From: CALMFQ01 sp964495595
GTDB lineage: Bacteria > Pseudomonadota > Gammaproteobacteria > Burkholderiales > SCOH01
Direction: 5' to 3'
Assembly: GCA_964495595.1 (NCBI GenBank)
Contig: CAZBWH010000033.1
Location: forward strand, 1 to 33,528
DNA: 33,528 bases
Shown here in pieces: positions 9,052 to 16,473 of this stretch. A program made the position numbers and the translations under genes. The notes under the pieces are model-generated. The model worked only from the letters and a program-made list of their open reading frames with translations, was not told the origin of the DNA and did no database searches. Numbering within the stretch: the stretch's first letter is position 1; each line of letters opens with the position of its first letter.

Positions 9052-9729
9052 CTAACTGATCTGCCGCCCGAGCATGAATGCCTCTGCTGCGCCCCGGCCG
9101 ACGCTGGCACCGCGCCAGCAGGCCAGATGCCGCACGGCCTCGATCGATCTTGCATGGGGAAACGCGCGCATCTCGCATTCGTATGCCTGCAAGGCAGCCA
9201 GCTTCGTTTGCAGCGTCGTCGAGATATCGACGAAGTAATTGGGCAGGAATGCCGGTGCCGATCCGGGCGGCTGCCATTCGGTGCTCGATGCAACCTCGAA
9301 AAACAGCAATTGCTGCACGCTATGCCCCGGCAACGGCCGGCATGCCGTCACCACAGCCTGGTGGATGCGGCGGTGGTCAATGTTGACGTCGCCGGCATGG
9401 TGGGTATAGACAATCTCGGGGCAAACCGCAGCCACTGCGGCTTCGATCCGCCTGGTGATGCTCAACAACGTGACACTGTCCATTTCATTGTCGGGGAATT
9501 GGTCCAATTCCAGCCGCTGTACACCGAGAATATCGTTGGCCAGGCGAGCCGCCGTTTGTAGCCGATCCAATTGCGCCTGCTGATCGGCAACCCCGCGGCT
9601 GACGACTCCCTGCGCCAGGATCAGCACGCTGATCCTATCGCCAGCGGCGCAGTGGCGTGCAATGGTGCCGCCGCAACCGAGCACTTCGTCGTCAGGGTGG
9701 GCAGCGACCACCAGTACCTGCTTACTCAT
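9052..9729 (-). CDS. PIG-L family N-deacetylase
   Basis: The protein has 225 residues and belongs to the PIG-L/MshB/BshB zinc-dependent deacetylase family, which removes N-acetyl groups from sugars. The zinc and catalytic motif AHPDDE is at 10-15 (H11 and D14 as metal ligands, D13 as the likely base), and the second motif HHAGDVNIDH lies near 112-121 with the third histidine ligand. The length is normal for the family. Its start overlaps the formyltransferase gene by 8 bases, which suggests the two act together: removal of an N-acetyl group followed by N-formylation of the freed amine. That pairing is an inference from context. Whether the substrate is a nucleotide sugar, free pseudaminic acid or the CMP form cannot be decided. 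Confidence 0.88.
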   Translation of the reverse strand: MSKQVLVVAAHPDDEVLGCGGTIARHCAAGDRISVLILAQGVVSRGVADQQAQLDRLQTAARLANDILGVQRLELDQFPDNEMDSVTLLSITRRIEAAVAAVCPEIVYTHHAGDVNIDHRRIHQAVVTACRPLPGHSVQQLLFFEVASSTEWQPPGSAPAFLPNYFVDISTTLQTKLAALQAYECEMRAFPHARSIEAVRHLACWRGASVGRGAAEAFMLGRQIS

Positions 9730-10405
9730 CGTGCTTCAACCTTATCCGAACCGTAGCTTCAACATAGCAGTCCGTTTTCGTGGCATGGCTAAAATCGAGG
9801 TGCAAATTGCCGGCCTCGAGAAAAGCCGGCGGATAGCCCTCGGCATCCAGCATGCGGATGTAATCGTAGACCTTGGCCAGGTCAGTCAGCCCGCCAACAT
9901 CGCCCTCTTCCGGCCGGCGCCGGGCAAACACGACCGGCTCGCCCGTCTGTGGCACCGCTGTCGGCTCAGTTTGCACGATGCACGCAATCATTTGCCCGAT
10001 CTCGATTGCCGCGCGCTGGAAGATTTCACCGGCCGAGCCCGCCAGAGACAATGGAGATTTCAGGTAGATCGGCCCTTCGTCCAATCCTTCGACACAGCGC
10101 AAAGCCGAAATCACCGTCGAATCGTGGCCGCGAACGATCAAATTCTGCAGCGGGCTGCCGTCGCGGCCGTACGGCAGATCCGTCATGTGGAATACCACGC
10201 ATTCGAATGCCTGCCAGATTTCGGCCGGAATGCGAAACGACCAGTGCGGCAGGAATACATAGCGCGGCTGCACCTGCCGCAGATTGGCCAGCGTGAACTG
10301 GTCCGGCGAATCGATATACAGGAATTCCGCACCGCATTGCTGCTCCAGCCTGGCCGGCAACTCGCGGTAATACGGCTTCGATGCGGCAATCACATAGCGC
10401 TTCAT
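9722..10405 (-). CDS. Formyltransferase-family protein, probably sugar N-formyltransferase
   Basis: This 227-residue protein is related to the N-terminal domain of methionyl-tRNA formyltransferase and to sugar N-formyltransferases that use 10-formyltetrahydrofolate. The active-site segment FHMTDLPYGRDGSPLQ (72-87) aligns with the NxHxSLLPxxRGxxPxQ loop of the family, and GLDEGPIYLK (107-116) aligns with the GLDTGDML segment. The catalytic His (H73) and Asp (D109) are present, but the usual Asn is Val71. It is much shorter than tRNA formyltransferase and lacks the C-terminal tRNA-binding domain. It lies between pseH and the PIG-L gene with overlaps of 4 and 8 bases. N-formylated pseudaminic acid is known from Pseudomonas pilin and O-antigen, which supports a sugar substrate here. 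Confidence 0.8.
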   Translation of the reverse strand: MKRYVIAASKPYYRELPARLEQQCGAEFLYIDSPDQFTLANLRQVQPRYVFLPHWSFRIPAEIWQAFECVVFHMTDLPYGRDGSPLQNLIVRGHDSTVISALRCVEGLDEGPIYLKSPLSLAGSAGEIFQRAAIEIGQMIACIVQTEPTAVPQTGEPVVFARRRPEEGDVGGLTDLAKVYDYIRMLDAEGYPPAFLEAGNLHLDFSHATKTDCYVEATVRIRLKHDE

Positions 10406-10914
10406 GCGGTCAAATCCAGATGGTAACGCAACACATCGCGCGGAATGCCTTGCTTGAGCGCCTGTGCGGCAAGCCGTTGTTCCAAGGCAAATCCCAATTG
10501 CAGGTGCAAGGACTGGCTACGCACGTTGTCCGCCAGCACCTCGCCGACGATCCGCTGCAATTGCAGCACTTCACGCGCATACATCAGGCCGAGGCGGCAC
10601 ATGCTGGTGCCGCATCCGGCCGGCGCATCGTCTGTGCCGACATAGAAACCCCAATGCGCCTCGCCGGCTGCTCGGTCGATCTCGGTGAAATAAAGCAGCC
10701 CAAGCTTGCGCTCGTTTTGCCGGTAAAGCAGATAACACCGGTCCTGTGCCCCCTGGAGGCCGGCAAACCATTGGCGCTGCTGTTCCGCGTCGATCAGGCC
10801 GTCGCTGAACATCGCCGAGCGAACGCGGTCGGAATTGCGCCAGCGGCGAATCAACTCCAGATCGCAGGCTTCGATTGGCTGCAAGCACCCGTATTGATCG
10901 CAGAACGGTTTCAT
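10402..10914 (-). CDS. pseH: UDP-4-amino-4,6-dideoxy-N-acetyl-beta-L-altrosamine N-acetyltransferase
   Basis: This 170-residue GNAT-fold acetyltransferase should transfer acetyl from acetyl-CoA to the 4-amino group made by PseC, giving the UDP-2,4-diacetamido sugar used by PseG. The N-terminal RPI/WRN-type segment (LELIRRWRNSDRVRSAMF, about 19-36) and the acetyl-CoA-binding part (near 98-125) are like PseH of other bacteria. GNAT proteins diverge in sequence, so the specific call rests partly on position: it sits between pseG (ATGA overlap) and the formyltransferase gene (ATGA overlap). Confidence 0.87.
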   Translation of the reverse strand: MKPFCDQYGCLQPIEACDLELIRRWRNSDRVRSAMFSDGLIDAEQQRQWFAGLQGAQDRCYLLYRQNERKLGLLYFTEIDRAAGEAHWGFYVGTDDAPAGCGTSMCRLGLMYAREVLQLQRIVGEVLADNVRSQSLHLQLGFALEQRLAAQALKQGIPRDVLRYHLDLTA

Positions 10915-11978
10915 CCGAGCAGCACCCCGGCGACCTTGCGCGGGCCGGACACAGGCCTGGCTCCCGCGAGCGCCGCAATGCCGTTGCCACTCAGTTGCAC
11001 CAGCCGTTCAGGATGGTCAAGCAGCCATTGCAAGCGAACGGCAATCCGTTCCGCGGAAACGTCTTCAGCCTCTCCCAGCAGTTCGACGCAATCGTGCGCT
11101 GCCAGCATCTGCAATCCGGCACGCTGATTGCCCGCCGCGCACACGGCCAGCGTCGGCAGGCCGAGCATGCATCTTTCCCAGGCGCTCACGCCGCCGGCGC
11201 CGATGGCGAGATCGGCCTGGCAGATCAGTTGCAACATCGAAGGCGTCTGGCAATGGAAATCGCAGCGCTTGTCGGCGGCGCACATGTCAGCTATGCGTTG
11301 CCGCTGCGGATTCGACTGGCCGACGACCACATCGATCTGCCAGTCGCGGCGGACAAAACCGCGCAACGCATCCAGTGCAACCGCGGTCAGGTTGAGCGGA
11401 TCGGCACCGCCCATGAACAACAGCAGCCTGCGAACCTGTCCATCACGCGGTACAGCCTTGGCAGCGGCCTGCCAGATGGATTCCGGCAGCAGCAGGTATT
11501 CCGGCCCCAGCAGGCAGCAGGCAGCGGACGGTACCATCGCCTGATAACGCTGCGCCATATCCGGTAGCCAATTGTGATCGAGCAGCACATCGCAGTCGTG
11601 CGGCCTGTCGGCCAGGTCGTCGATTACCATCAGCCGGCGGCAATGCGGACGCAGCAGGCTTTCCCACTGCGAGTCGATTGCGTAATGATCGACGATCAGC
11701 CAATCGGGCGTCATGGCGAGGCTCTGGGTGGTTTCGGCGGCATCCCGCTGCTGGCTGACACCGAGCCAGGAGTCGGCCGGGCCATCCGGCGGCGGCAGCA
11801 GCCTGACCGGATAGCCGCGCTGTTCGATCACGTTGGCCAGATGGCCGGGGAAGTCACGACACACGAATTCGACACCAGCCGCGCCTTCGCTGCACAAGGC
11901 GTCTGCGAGCGTCAGGCAACGCATGACATGGCCGGACCCGATCACGTTCGAAGCATCGGTCCGGAAAACGACATTCAT
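10911..11978 (-). CDS. pseG: UDP-2,4-diacetamido-2,4,6-trideoxy-beta-L-altropyranose hydrolase
   Basis: The 355-residue protein is a GT-B fold nucleotide-sugar hydrolase that removes UDP from the 2,4-diacetamido sugar before PseI. The diagnostic N-terminus FRTDASNVIGSGHVMRCL (5-22) contains the conserved DAS and GxGHxxRC motif with the proposed catalytic His. A central LLLFMGGADPLN segment and a later IGAGGVSAWERC segment match the nucleotide-binding part of the fold, as in MurG relatives. It overlaps pseF upstream and pseH downstream by 4 bases each, and its length is normal for the family. Confidence 0.93.
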   Translation of the reverse strand: MNVVFRTDASNVIGSGHVMRCLTLADALCSEGAAGVEFVCRDFPGHLANVIEQRGYPVRLLPPPDGPADSWLGVSQQRDAAETTQSLAMTPDWLIVDHYAIDSQWESLLRPHCRRLMVIDDLADRPHDCDVLLDHNWLPDMAQRYQAMVPSAACCLLGPEYLLLPESIWQAAAKAVPRDGQVRRLLLFMGGADPLNLTAVALDALRGFVRRDWQIDVVVGQSNPQRQRIADMCAADKRCDFHCQTPSMLQLICQADLAIGAGGVSAWERCMLGLPTLAVCAAGNQRAGLQMLAAHDCVELLGEAEDVSAERIAVRLQWLLDHPERLVQLSGNGIAALAGARPVSGPRKVAGVLLG

Positions 11979-12682
11979 GGCAACGGTACGGACAACATGC
12001 AGCGCGCTATGGCGAGATCGAACGCATTGTCGATATCGACCGAACGCTCCGCCGGCATCGGATATGCCAGCAACGGCTGCGCGTAATAGGACTTCGCCTG
12101 TTCGAATGCCGGCACATCCAGGATATGGATCGCGCCGTTCGGGCGATAAGCCAGCGGCATTTCCTGGGATTTTTTACCCGAATACTGGGGAAAGTAAGGA
12201 CTCAGATGCCCCTCATCCAGCATCAATGCGGCAAACGGCGTATGCGGATATTCGGCCACGCTCATCAGGAACCGCCCCTGCTTTTGCTGAAACAATTCAT
12301 ACGCATCGCGGATATCCTGCGCGGTCCGGAACGGACAGGTCGGCAACAGAATGATCAGCACATTGTATTCTTCGCCCTGGCGCCGCAGTTCCTGCAGGCA
12401 ATGCAACCCGACCTGGACCACGCCGGCCGGATCGCGCGCCAGATCGTCCGGTCGCGAAAACGGCACCTCTGCGCCCCACTGGCGGGCGATTTGCGCTACC
12501 TCTTCGTCTTCGGTCGAGACCACGATACGCTGCATGATGCCGGAATCCCGTGCAGCCTTCAGCGTCCAGGCAATCAGCGGTTTGTCGCCCAGCGGCAGGA
12601 TATTCTTGCGCGGCAAGCGGGTCGAACCGCCCTTGGCCGGGATCAGGCACAGCACCCGCGCCTTGCTCGCGGCAGCGGTCAT
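11975..12682 (-). CDS. pseF: Pseudaminic acid cytidylyltransferase
   Basis: This encodes a 235-residue acylneuraminate cytidylyltransferase that activates pseudaminic acid as CMP-Pse. The nucleotide-binding motif LIPAKGGSTRLPRKN is near 12-26, and the family segments LLPTCPFRT and RPNGAIHI follow. The real start is the ATG at 12682 (MTAAASKARV), overlapping the stop of the amidotransferase gene by ATGA; a longer in-frame extension to 12958 runs through that gene and is not real. It is the only CMP-transferase in the window although two NeuB-type synthases are present, so it may serve both products. Confidence 0.92.
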   Translation of the reverse strand: MTAAASKARVLCLIPAKGGSTRLPRKNILPLGDKPLIAWTLKAARDSGIMQRIVVSTEDEEVAQIARQWGAEVPFSRPDDLARDPAGVVQVGLHCLQELRRQGEEYNVLIILLPTCPFRTAQDIRDAYELFQQKQGRFLMSVAEYPHTPFAALMLDEGHLSPYFPQYSGKKSQEMPLAYRPNGAIHILDVPAFEQAKSYYAQPLLAYPMPAERSVDIDNAFDLAIARCMLSVPLP

Positions 12683-13968
12683 AGAATGCGGAACCTGCTG
12701 CTGTAGACATCCAGCACCGCATCGCCGGTCGCGGCCGGCGGATTGTGCGGGTTGTAGTACAAATGGCGATTGGCGCCGCTGAGCGCGCGATCCGCCGATT
12801 GCAGCACCCGCTGCCGTTCGTTGGCTTCGGCGATGGCCTGGCGGAACACCGCGTCTTTCGGCTGCCATTGGCCATCGATCCGCTCCCAGATGGCGGGATC
12901 GCGCATCGGATCGACCATGGCATAGAACTGCTGCCTGCTGACACCGAGAAAGTCGCAATACATCTCCAGCGAGCGCGGCTCCCGGGCATCGTAGCGCTGC
13001 ACCATTGCCATGCCCTCCTCGCGCGTCATCCGGCCGTGGCGGATTTCGTAGCTGGCGTCATCGGTGGCGCGGCCATAGCCGAATTTCAGGTATTTCTGGA
13101 AATCATGCACATCGTTGGCATGGTCTTCGATCTTGGCGTACAGGTTGAAGGTACGGTCGCGCTCGTAGGCAACCGGCGAAAAACCCCACTCGCGGATCAT
13201 CAGCTCGCCCTGGGTTTTGGCATCCCACGGGACGAAATTGGACAGGTAGATGCCGCGCACCTCGGTCTTCTCGACCTGCTCGTCGGTCGGATAGATGTAC
13301 GGTGCGATGTCACCTTCGGTGATGCCGTTCTTGCCGATCAGATCGTGCGGCTCGTAGCCGCGCATATTGTGTTCCTTGCGCGACCAGCGGGTGAATTCGA
13401 CGAAATCCTCCAGCGACACGATGCCGGTCAGTTCGGCAAAGCCGTGTTCGCCCCATACCACCAGCGGGATGTTGTATTGCACCGCCACCTGCGTCGGGTA
13501 GGTATAGATGCCGGCATGGTAATGCCAGGTAATGTCGCCGACCTGTTCCAGCATGTAGCGCGAAATGCGCCGCACCGCATCGACCCCGGCGGTGTAGCGC
13601 ACCATGTCGCAGCCGGATTTCTCGATCAGGTTTTCCAGATTGCGCAGCCCGGCCGGCGAATTGAAGATATGGTTGAACGTCACCAGCAGCGGATTCATGC
13701 CGAATTTCTTTTTCAGCAGCCACACCTGGTAATGCGAATCCTTGCCGCCGGAAACCGGCACGATGCAGTCGTGGCTGTTGCCGCGCGCTCTGGCCAGGCG
13801 CTTGGCTTCGTCGAGAATCTGCTCCAGCATCGTCAGCCGCTCTTCCCAGTCGATTTCCAGCTTGGAGCGACTTTCGTGGTAGCGGCAGCCGCTGCAGACA
13901 CCTTCATCGTCGAAGATGATGGTTGGTTTGGCGTTTTCCGGGTATAGACAACGGGCGCAATAGCGCAT
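12679..13968 (-). CDS. pseA: N-acetyl sugar amidotransferase (PseA/WbpG type)
   Basis: The protein has 429 residues when started at the ATG at 13968 (MRYCARCLYP). It is an ATP-pyrophosphatase-type enzyme of the PseA/WbpG family, which converts an N-acetyl group to an acetamidino group using ammonia. A zinc-ribbon pair is seen as C4/C7 and C25/C28, and the PP-loop SGGKDS is at 73-78. Family segments such as VVWGEHGFAELTG and KFGYGRATDDAS follow. The C-terminal 40-50 residues seem longer than in typical members. It lies one base after the HisF-like gene and overlaps pseF by 4 bases. Campylobacter jejuni also has hisF, hisH and pseA homologues side by side in its pse locus. The role in making an acetamidino form of Pse is inferred. 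Confidence 0.88.
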   Translation of the reverse strand: MRYCARCLYPENAKPTIIFDDEGVCSGCRYHESRSKLEIDWEERLTMLEQILDEAKRLARARGNSHDCIVPVSGGKDSHYQVWLLKKKFGMNPLLVTFNHIFNSPAGLRNLENLIEKSGCDMVRYTAGVDAVRRISRYMLEQVGDITWHYHAGIYTYPTQVAVQYNIPLVVWGEHGFAELTGIVSLEDFVEFTRWSRKEHNMRGYEPHDLIGKNGITEGDIAPYIYPTDEQVEKTEVRGIYLSNFVPWDAKTQGELMIREWGFSPVAYERDRTFNLYAKIEDHANDVHDFQKYLKFGYGRATDDASYEIRHGRMTREEGMAMVQRYDAREPRSLEMYCDFLGVSRQQFYAMVDPMRDPAIWERIDGQWQPKDAVFRQAIAEANERQRVLQSADRALSGANRHLYYNPHNPPAATGDAVLDVYSSRFRIL

Positions 13969-13969
13969 C

Positions 13970-14731
13970 TTATTCGCTCCTGACAGGAATGCCCGCCTCG
14001 GCCAGAAAACGTTTGGCCTTGCGGGTACTGTGTTCGGTGTAATGAAAAATGTTGGCAGCGGCGGCGGCCTGCGCCCCCGCATTCAGCCCATCGACCAGAT
14101 GTTGCCAGCCGAACACGCCGCCGAAGGCGATGACCGGCACGTCCACCGCCGCACACACGGCCTGCAGCACCGGCAGGTTGTAGCCCTTGCGTGCGCCGTC
14201 ATGGTCGATCGAATTGAAGAAAATCTCGCCGGCGCCCAATTCGACCACCCGCTGCGCCCATGCAACGGGTTCGCAGCCGGTGTCGTCGCGCCCACGGTTG
14301 ACGTATACCGTGTGGCGCCCGCTCTCGTCGGCTTTGACATCCATCGAGGCCACAATACACTGCCGGCCGTAACGCGCCGACAACTCGGCCACCAAGCCCG
14401 GCTGGGTGTGAAACGCAGTGTTCAGCACCAGCTTGTCGGCACCGCTGCGCAGCAGCTCGGCGGCATAATCGGCAGAAGTGACCCAGCCGCCGACCGTCAA
14501 CGGAACAAAGCATTCGCCGGAAATGCGCCTAACGACATCGGCAAAGCCGGCCGCCGATGCGGCGTCGGGCGACACGTTCAGCATCACCAGCTCGTCCACC
14601 GCCCATTTGTTGAAGCATTCGACCGCGTGCACCGCGTCGTAGTGGATCACATTGGTATGCTTGAAGCGTACGCTCTGCACCACTTGCCCATCGCGCAGGA
14701 TCAACACTGCGACCAGGCGCTTTTTCAGCAT
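13970..14731 (-). CDS. HisF-like cyclase subunit paralogue for sugar amidotransfer
   Basis: This 253-residue TIM-barrel protein is clearly homologous to imidazole glycerol phosphate synthase subunit HisF (MLKKRLVAVLILRDG, LTVGGWVTS, SIDHDGARKGY, PVIAFGG). Against Thermotoga HisF, the catalytic Asp11 is isoleucine (I11), whereas the second catalytic Asp is kept as D131. The phosphate-binding GGG is altered to GGW. This fits a barrel that channels ammonia to the PseA-type enzyme rather than making histidine, like HisF2 of Pseudomonas LPS loci. It overlaps the HisH-like gene by 7 bases and precedes pseA by one base. Confidence 0.87.
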   Translation of the reverse strand: MLKKRLVAVLILRDGQVVQSVRFKHTNVIHYDAVHAVECFNKWAVDELVMLNVSPDAASAAGFADVVRRISGECFVPLTVGGWVTSADYAAELLRSGADKLVLNTAFHTQPGLVAELSARYGRQCIVASMDVKADESGRHTVYVNRGRDDTGCEPVAWAQRVVELGAGEIFFNSIDHDGARKGYNLPVLQAVCAAVDVPVIAFGGVFGWQHLVDGLNAGAQAAAAANIFHYTEHSTRKAKRFLAEAGIPVRSE

Positions 14732-15390
14732 GCACAGACCTCGGCCACCGTACGTGCAGACGGGATGGAGCCAACCTCCCGCTCAATGAAGTTGCGCAGT
14801 ATCTGCAGGCCGATGCGCTGGCTTTTTTCCGGATGAAACTGGATGCCGATCAGATTGTCGCGCGCAATCATCGCCACAAACGGCTCACCGTAGTCGCACC
14901 ATGCCAGCACGTCGACGGCATCGTTGGCCTCGACCCGGTAGCTATGGACGAAATACACGTCCGGATTGCCCTGCAACTGCTGCAGCACCGGATGTTCACG
15001 GGCAAAGCGCAGATCGTTCCAGCCGATATGCGGCACTTTTTGCCCCAGCCGATCCGGAAAACGACGCACATGGGCGTCGAACCAGCCCAGCCCGGCATGC
15101 AGCCCGCCTTCTTCCGAATCCTGGCACATCAACTGCATACCCAGGCAGATGCCCATGATCGGCTTGCCGGCAGCGGCGAGCCGGCTCAAGGCCGCCGCCA
15201 TGCCGCTGGCGTGCAGTTGCGCCGCTGCATCGGCAAATGCGCCGACACCGGGGAGAATCAGCTTGTCGTAATCGGCCAGCCGCGCCGGATCGGCCACGAT
15301 ATCGGCACAAGCACCGACCGCCGCAACCGCATTCGAAACCGAACGCAAGTTGCCGATGCCGTAATCGGCAATCGCCACACGTGTCGTCAT
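14725..15390 (-). CDS. HisH-like glutamine amidotransferase subunit
   Basis: This is a 221-residue class I glutamine amidotransferase, homologous to HisH, that releases ammonia from glutamine. The triad is intact: C82 in GICLGMQL, and H186 and E188 in QFHPEKS. The oxyanion region PGVGAF is at 47-52. It lies next to the HisF-like gene (7-base overlap), with which it should form a glutaminase-channel complex feeding the PseA-type amidotransferase. It starts with an ATGA overlap with the divergent NeuB gene. The gene context, not the sequence alone, argues that it is not the histidine pathway copy. Confidence 0.9.
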   Translation of the reverse strand: MTTRVAIADYGIGNLRSVSNAVAAVGACADIVADPARLADYDKLILPGVGAFADAAAQLHASGMAAALSRLAAAGKPIMGICLGMQLMCQDSEEGGLHAGLGWFDAHVRRFPDRLGQKVPHIGWNDLRFAREHPVLQQLQGNPDVYFVHSYRVEANDAVDVLAWCDYGEPFVAMIARDNLIGIQFHPEKSQRIGLQILRNFIEREVGSIPSARTVAEVCAC

Positions 15391-16469
15391 GAGCCACCTC
15401 CATTGCTGCGCAGATGTTCCGCCGCCAACAGGGTTCCGGCCGGCAGCGCTTGGGCGAATGTATTCGCCAGCATGCTCTCGTATTGATCGGGTGTAATGCC
15501 AAAGCCCGGCCGGCGGAATTCGACCGCCACATCGCCAAGCCGCTGGCCCGCCTCGACCGGCTGCGCCAGATACACACTACGGCGGATGCGTCGGCGCTTG
15601 GCCAGTTCTTCGGCGTGCAGGATGCGGCGATTGCCGCCGAACGCGGTTTCGACATCGCGGATGATCTGGATGAACTGGCGCATTTCGTGCGGTTCGAGCG
15701 AAAACACATGTTCGACGCTACGGGTGGCGCGATCCTCGGTAATTGTTTTTTCCAGCAGATTCGCACCCATTGCCAGCGCAGCGACGTCCATCTCCCAGCC
15801 GGGCGTATGGTCGGAAAACGCCGCCGGGTACGGGAACATCTGTTTCAGGGTGCGGATGATATTGAGGTTGATGCTCTCCAACCGCGCCGGGTAGCCGCTC
15901 GGGCACTGGTGAATGATGATGTTCTCGTTGCCCTCGCTGCGCACCACGTCCACCGCTTGCTCCACCTCGCCCAGAGAGGAATTGCCGGTGTCGAGCTGAA
16001 TGCACATGCCGGTGCGCGCCGCCTTGCGGATCAGCGGGAAATGGTTGACATCGGCCGACGCGATCTTGATCGAATCGCAGTTGAGGCTCTCCAGCAAGGC
16101 GATTTCGTCGTCGAAGCCGACGGTGGCAAAAAACGCCAATCCCAGCTCATCGCAATAGCCTTTCAGCTCGCGCCATTCGTTGTGGCTGAGCGCGCGGCGG
16201 CACAAGATGTCGTACAACGGCTCCTCGACCGTTTCCAGCCGGCCGGTTGACCTGTCGGCCAGCACTTCGTAGCTGAACAGCAACTTCCTGTCCGCCACCA
16301 GCCTGTCCGGGTCGAGAATCTGGAATTTCACCGCATCGGCGCCGGCCTCGCGCGCCAGCTTTGCCAATCGCTTGGCCGACGGCAAACCGTCGTGCGTCGG
16401 GCCGGCTTCATAGGTAATAAAGCAGGGTTCGCCGTCACCGACCTTGCGCTTTCCGAAATGGACAGTCAT
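15387..16469 (-). CDS. Divergent NeuB-family nonulosonate synthase-like protein
   Basis: The 360-residue protein has the NeuB layout: a TIM barrel (about 10-275) starting FITYEAGPTHDG, and a C-terminal SAF domain (about 290-355). H221 in FSDHT matches the first metal ligand, but the second, 21 residues later, is T242 (EKTIT instead of EKHFT). Other segments also differ from PseI: CPSGYP for CTSTYP and DTGN for STGM. It is therefore a paralogue of the pseI product encoded in the same operon, not a duplicate. It may make another nonulosonic acid, act with the amidotransferase module, or be a non-standard or regulatory synthase. It follows pseC by 4 bases and overlaps hisH by 4. Family membership is firm; function is open. 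Confidence 0.85.
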   Translation of the reverse strand: MTVHFGKRKVGDGEPCFITYEAGPTHDGLPSAKRLAKLAREAGADAVKFQILDPDRLVADRKLLFSYEVLADRSTGRLETVEEPLYDILCRRALSHNEWRELKGYCDELGLAFFATVGFDDEIALLESLNCDSIKIASADVNHFPLIRKAARTGMCIQLDTGNSSLGEVEQAVDVVRSEGNENIIIHQCPSGYPARLESINLNIIRTLKQMFPYPAAFSDHTPGWEMDVAALAMGANLLEKTITEDRATRSVEHVFSLEPHEMRQFIQIIRDVETAFGGNRRILHAEELAKRRRIRRSVYLAQPVEAGQRLGDVAVEFRRPGFGITPDQYESMLANTFAQALPAGTLLAAEHLRSNGGGS

Positions 16470-16473
16470 GGGA

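Noticed and set aside
12679..14082. Longer start for the amidotransferase gene
   Set aside because: The extra 38 residues run into the HisF-like gene; the ATG at 13968 gives the conserved zinc-ribbon N-terminus.
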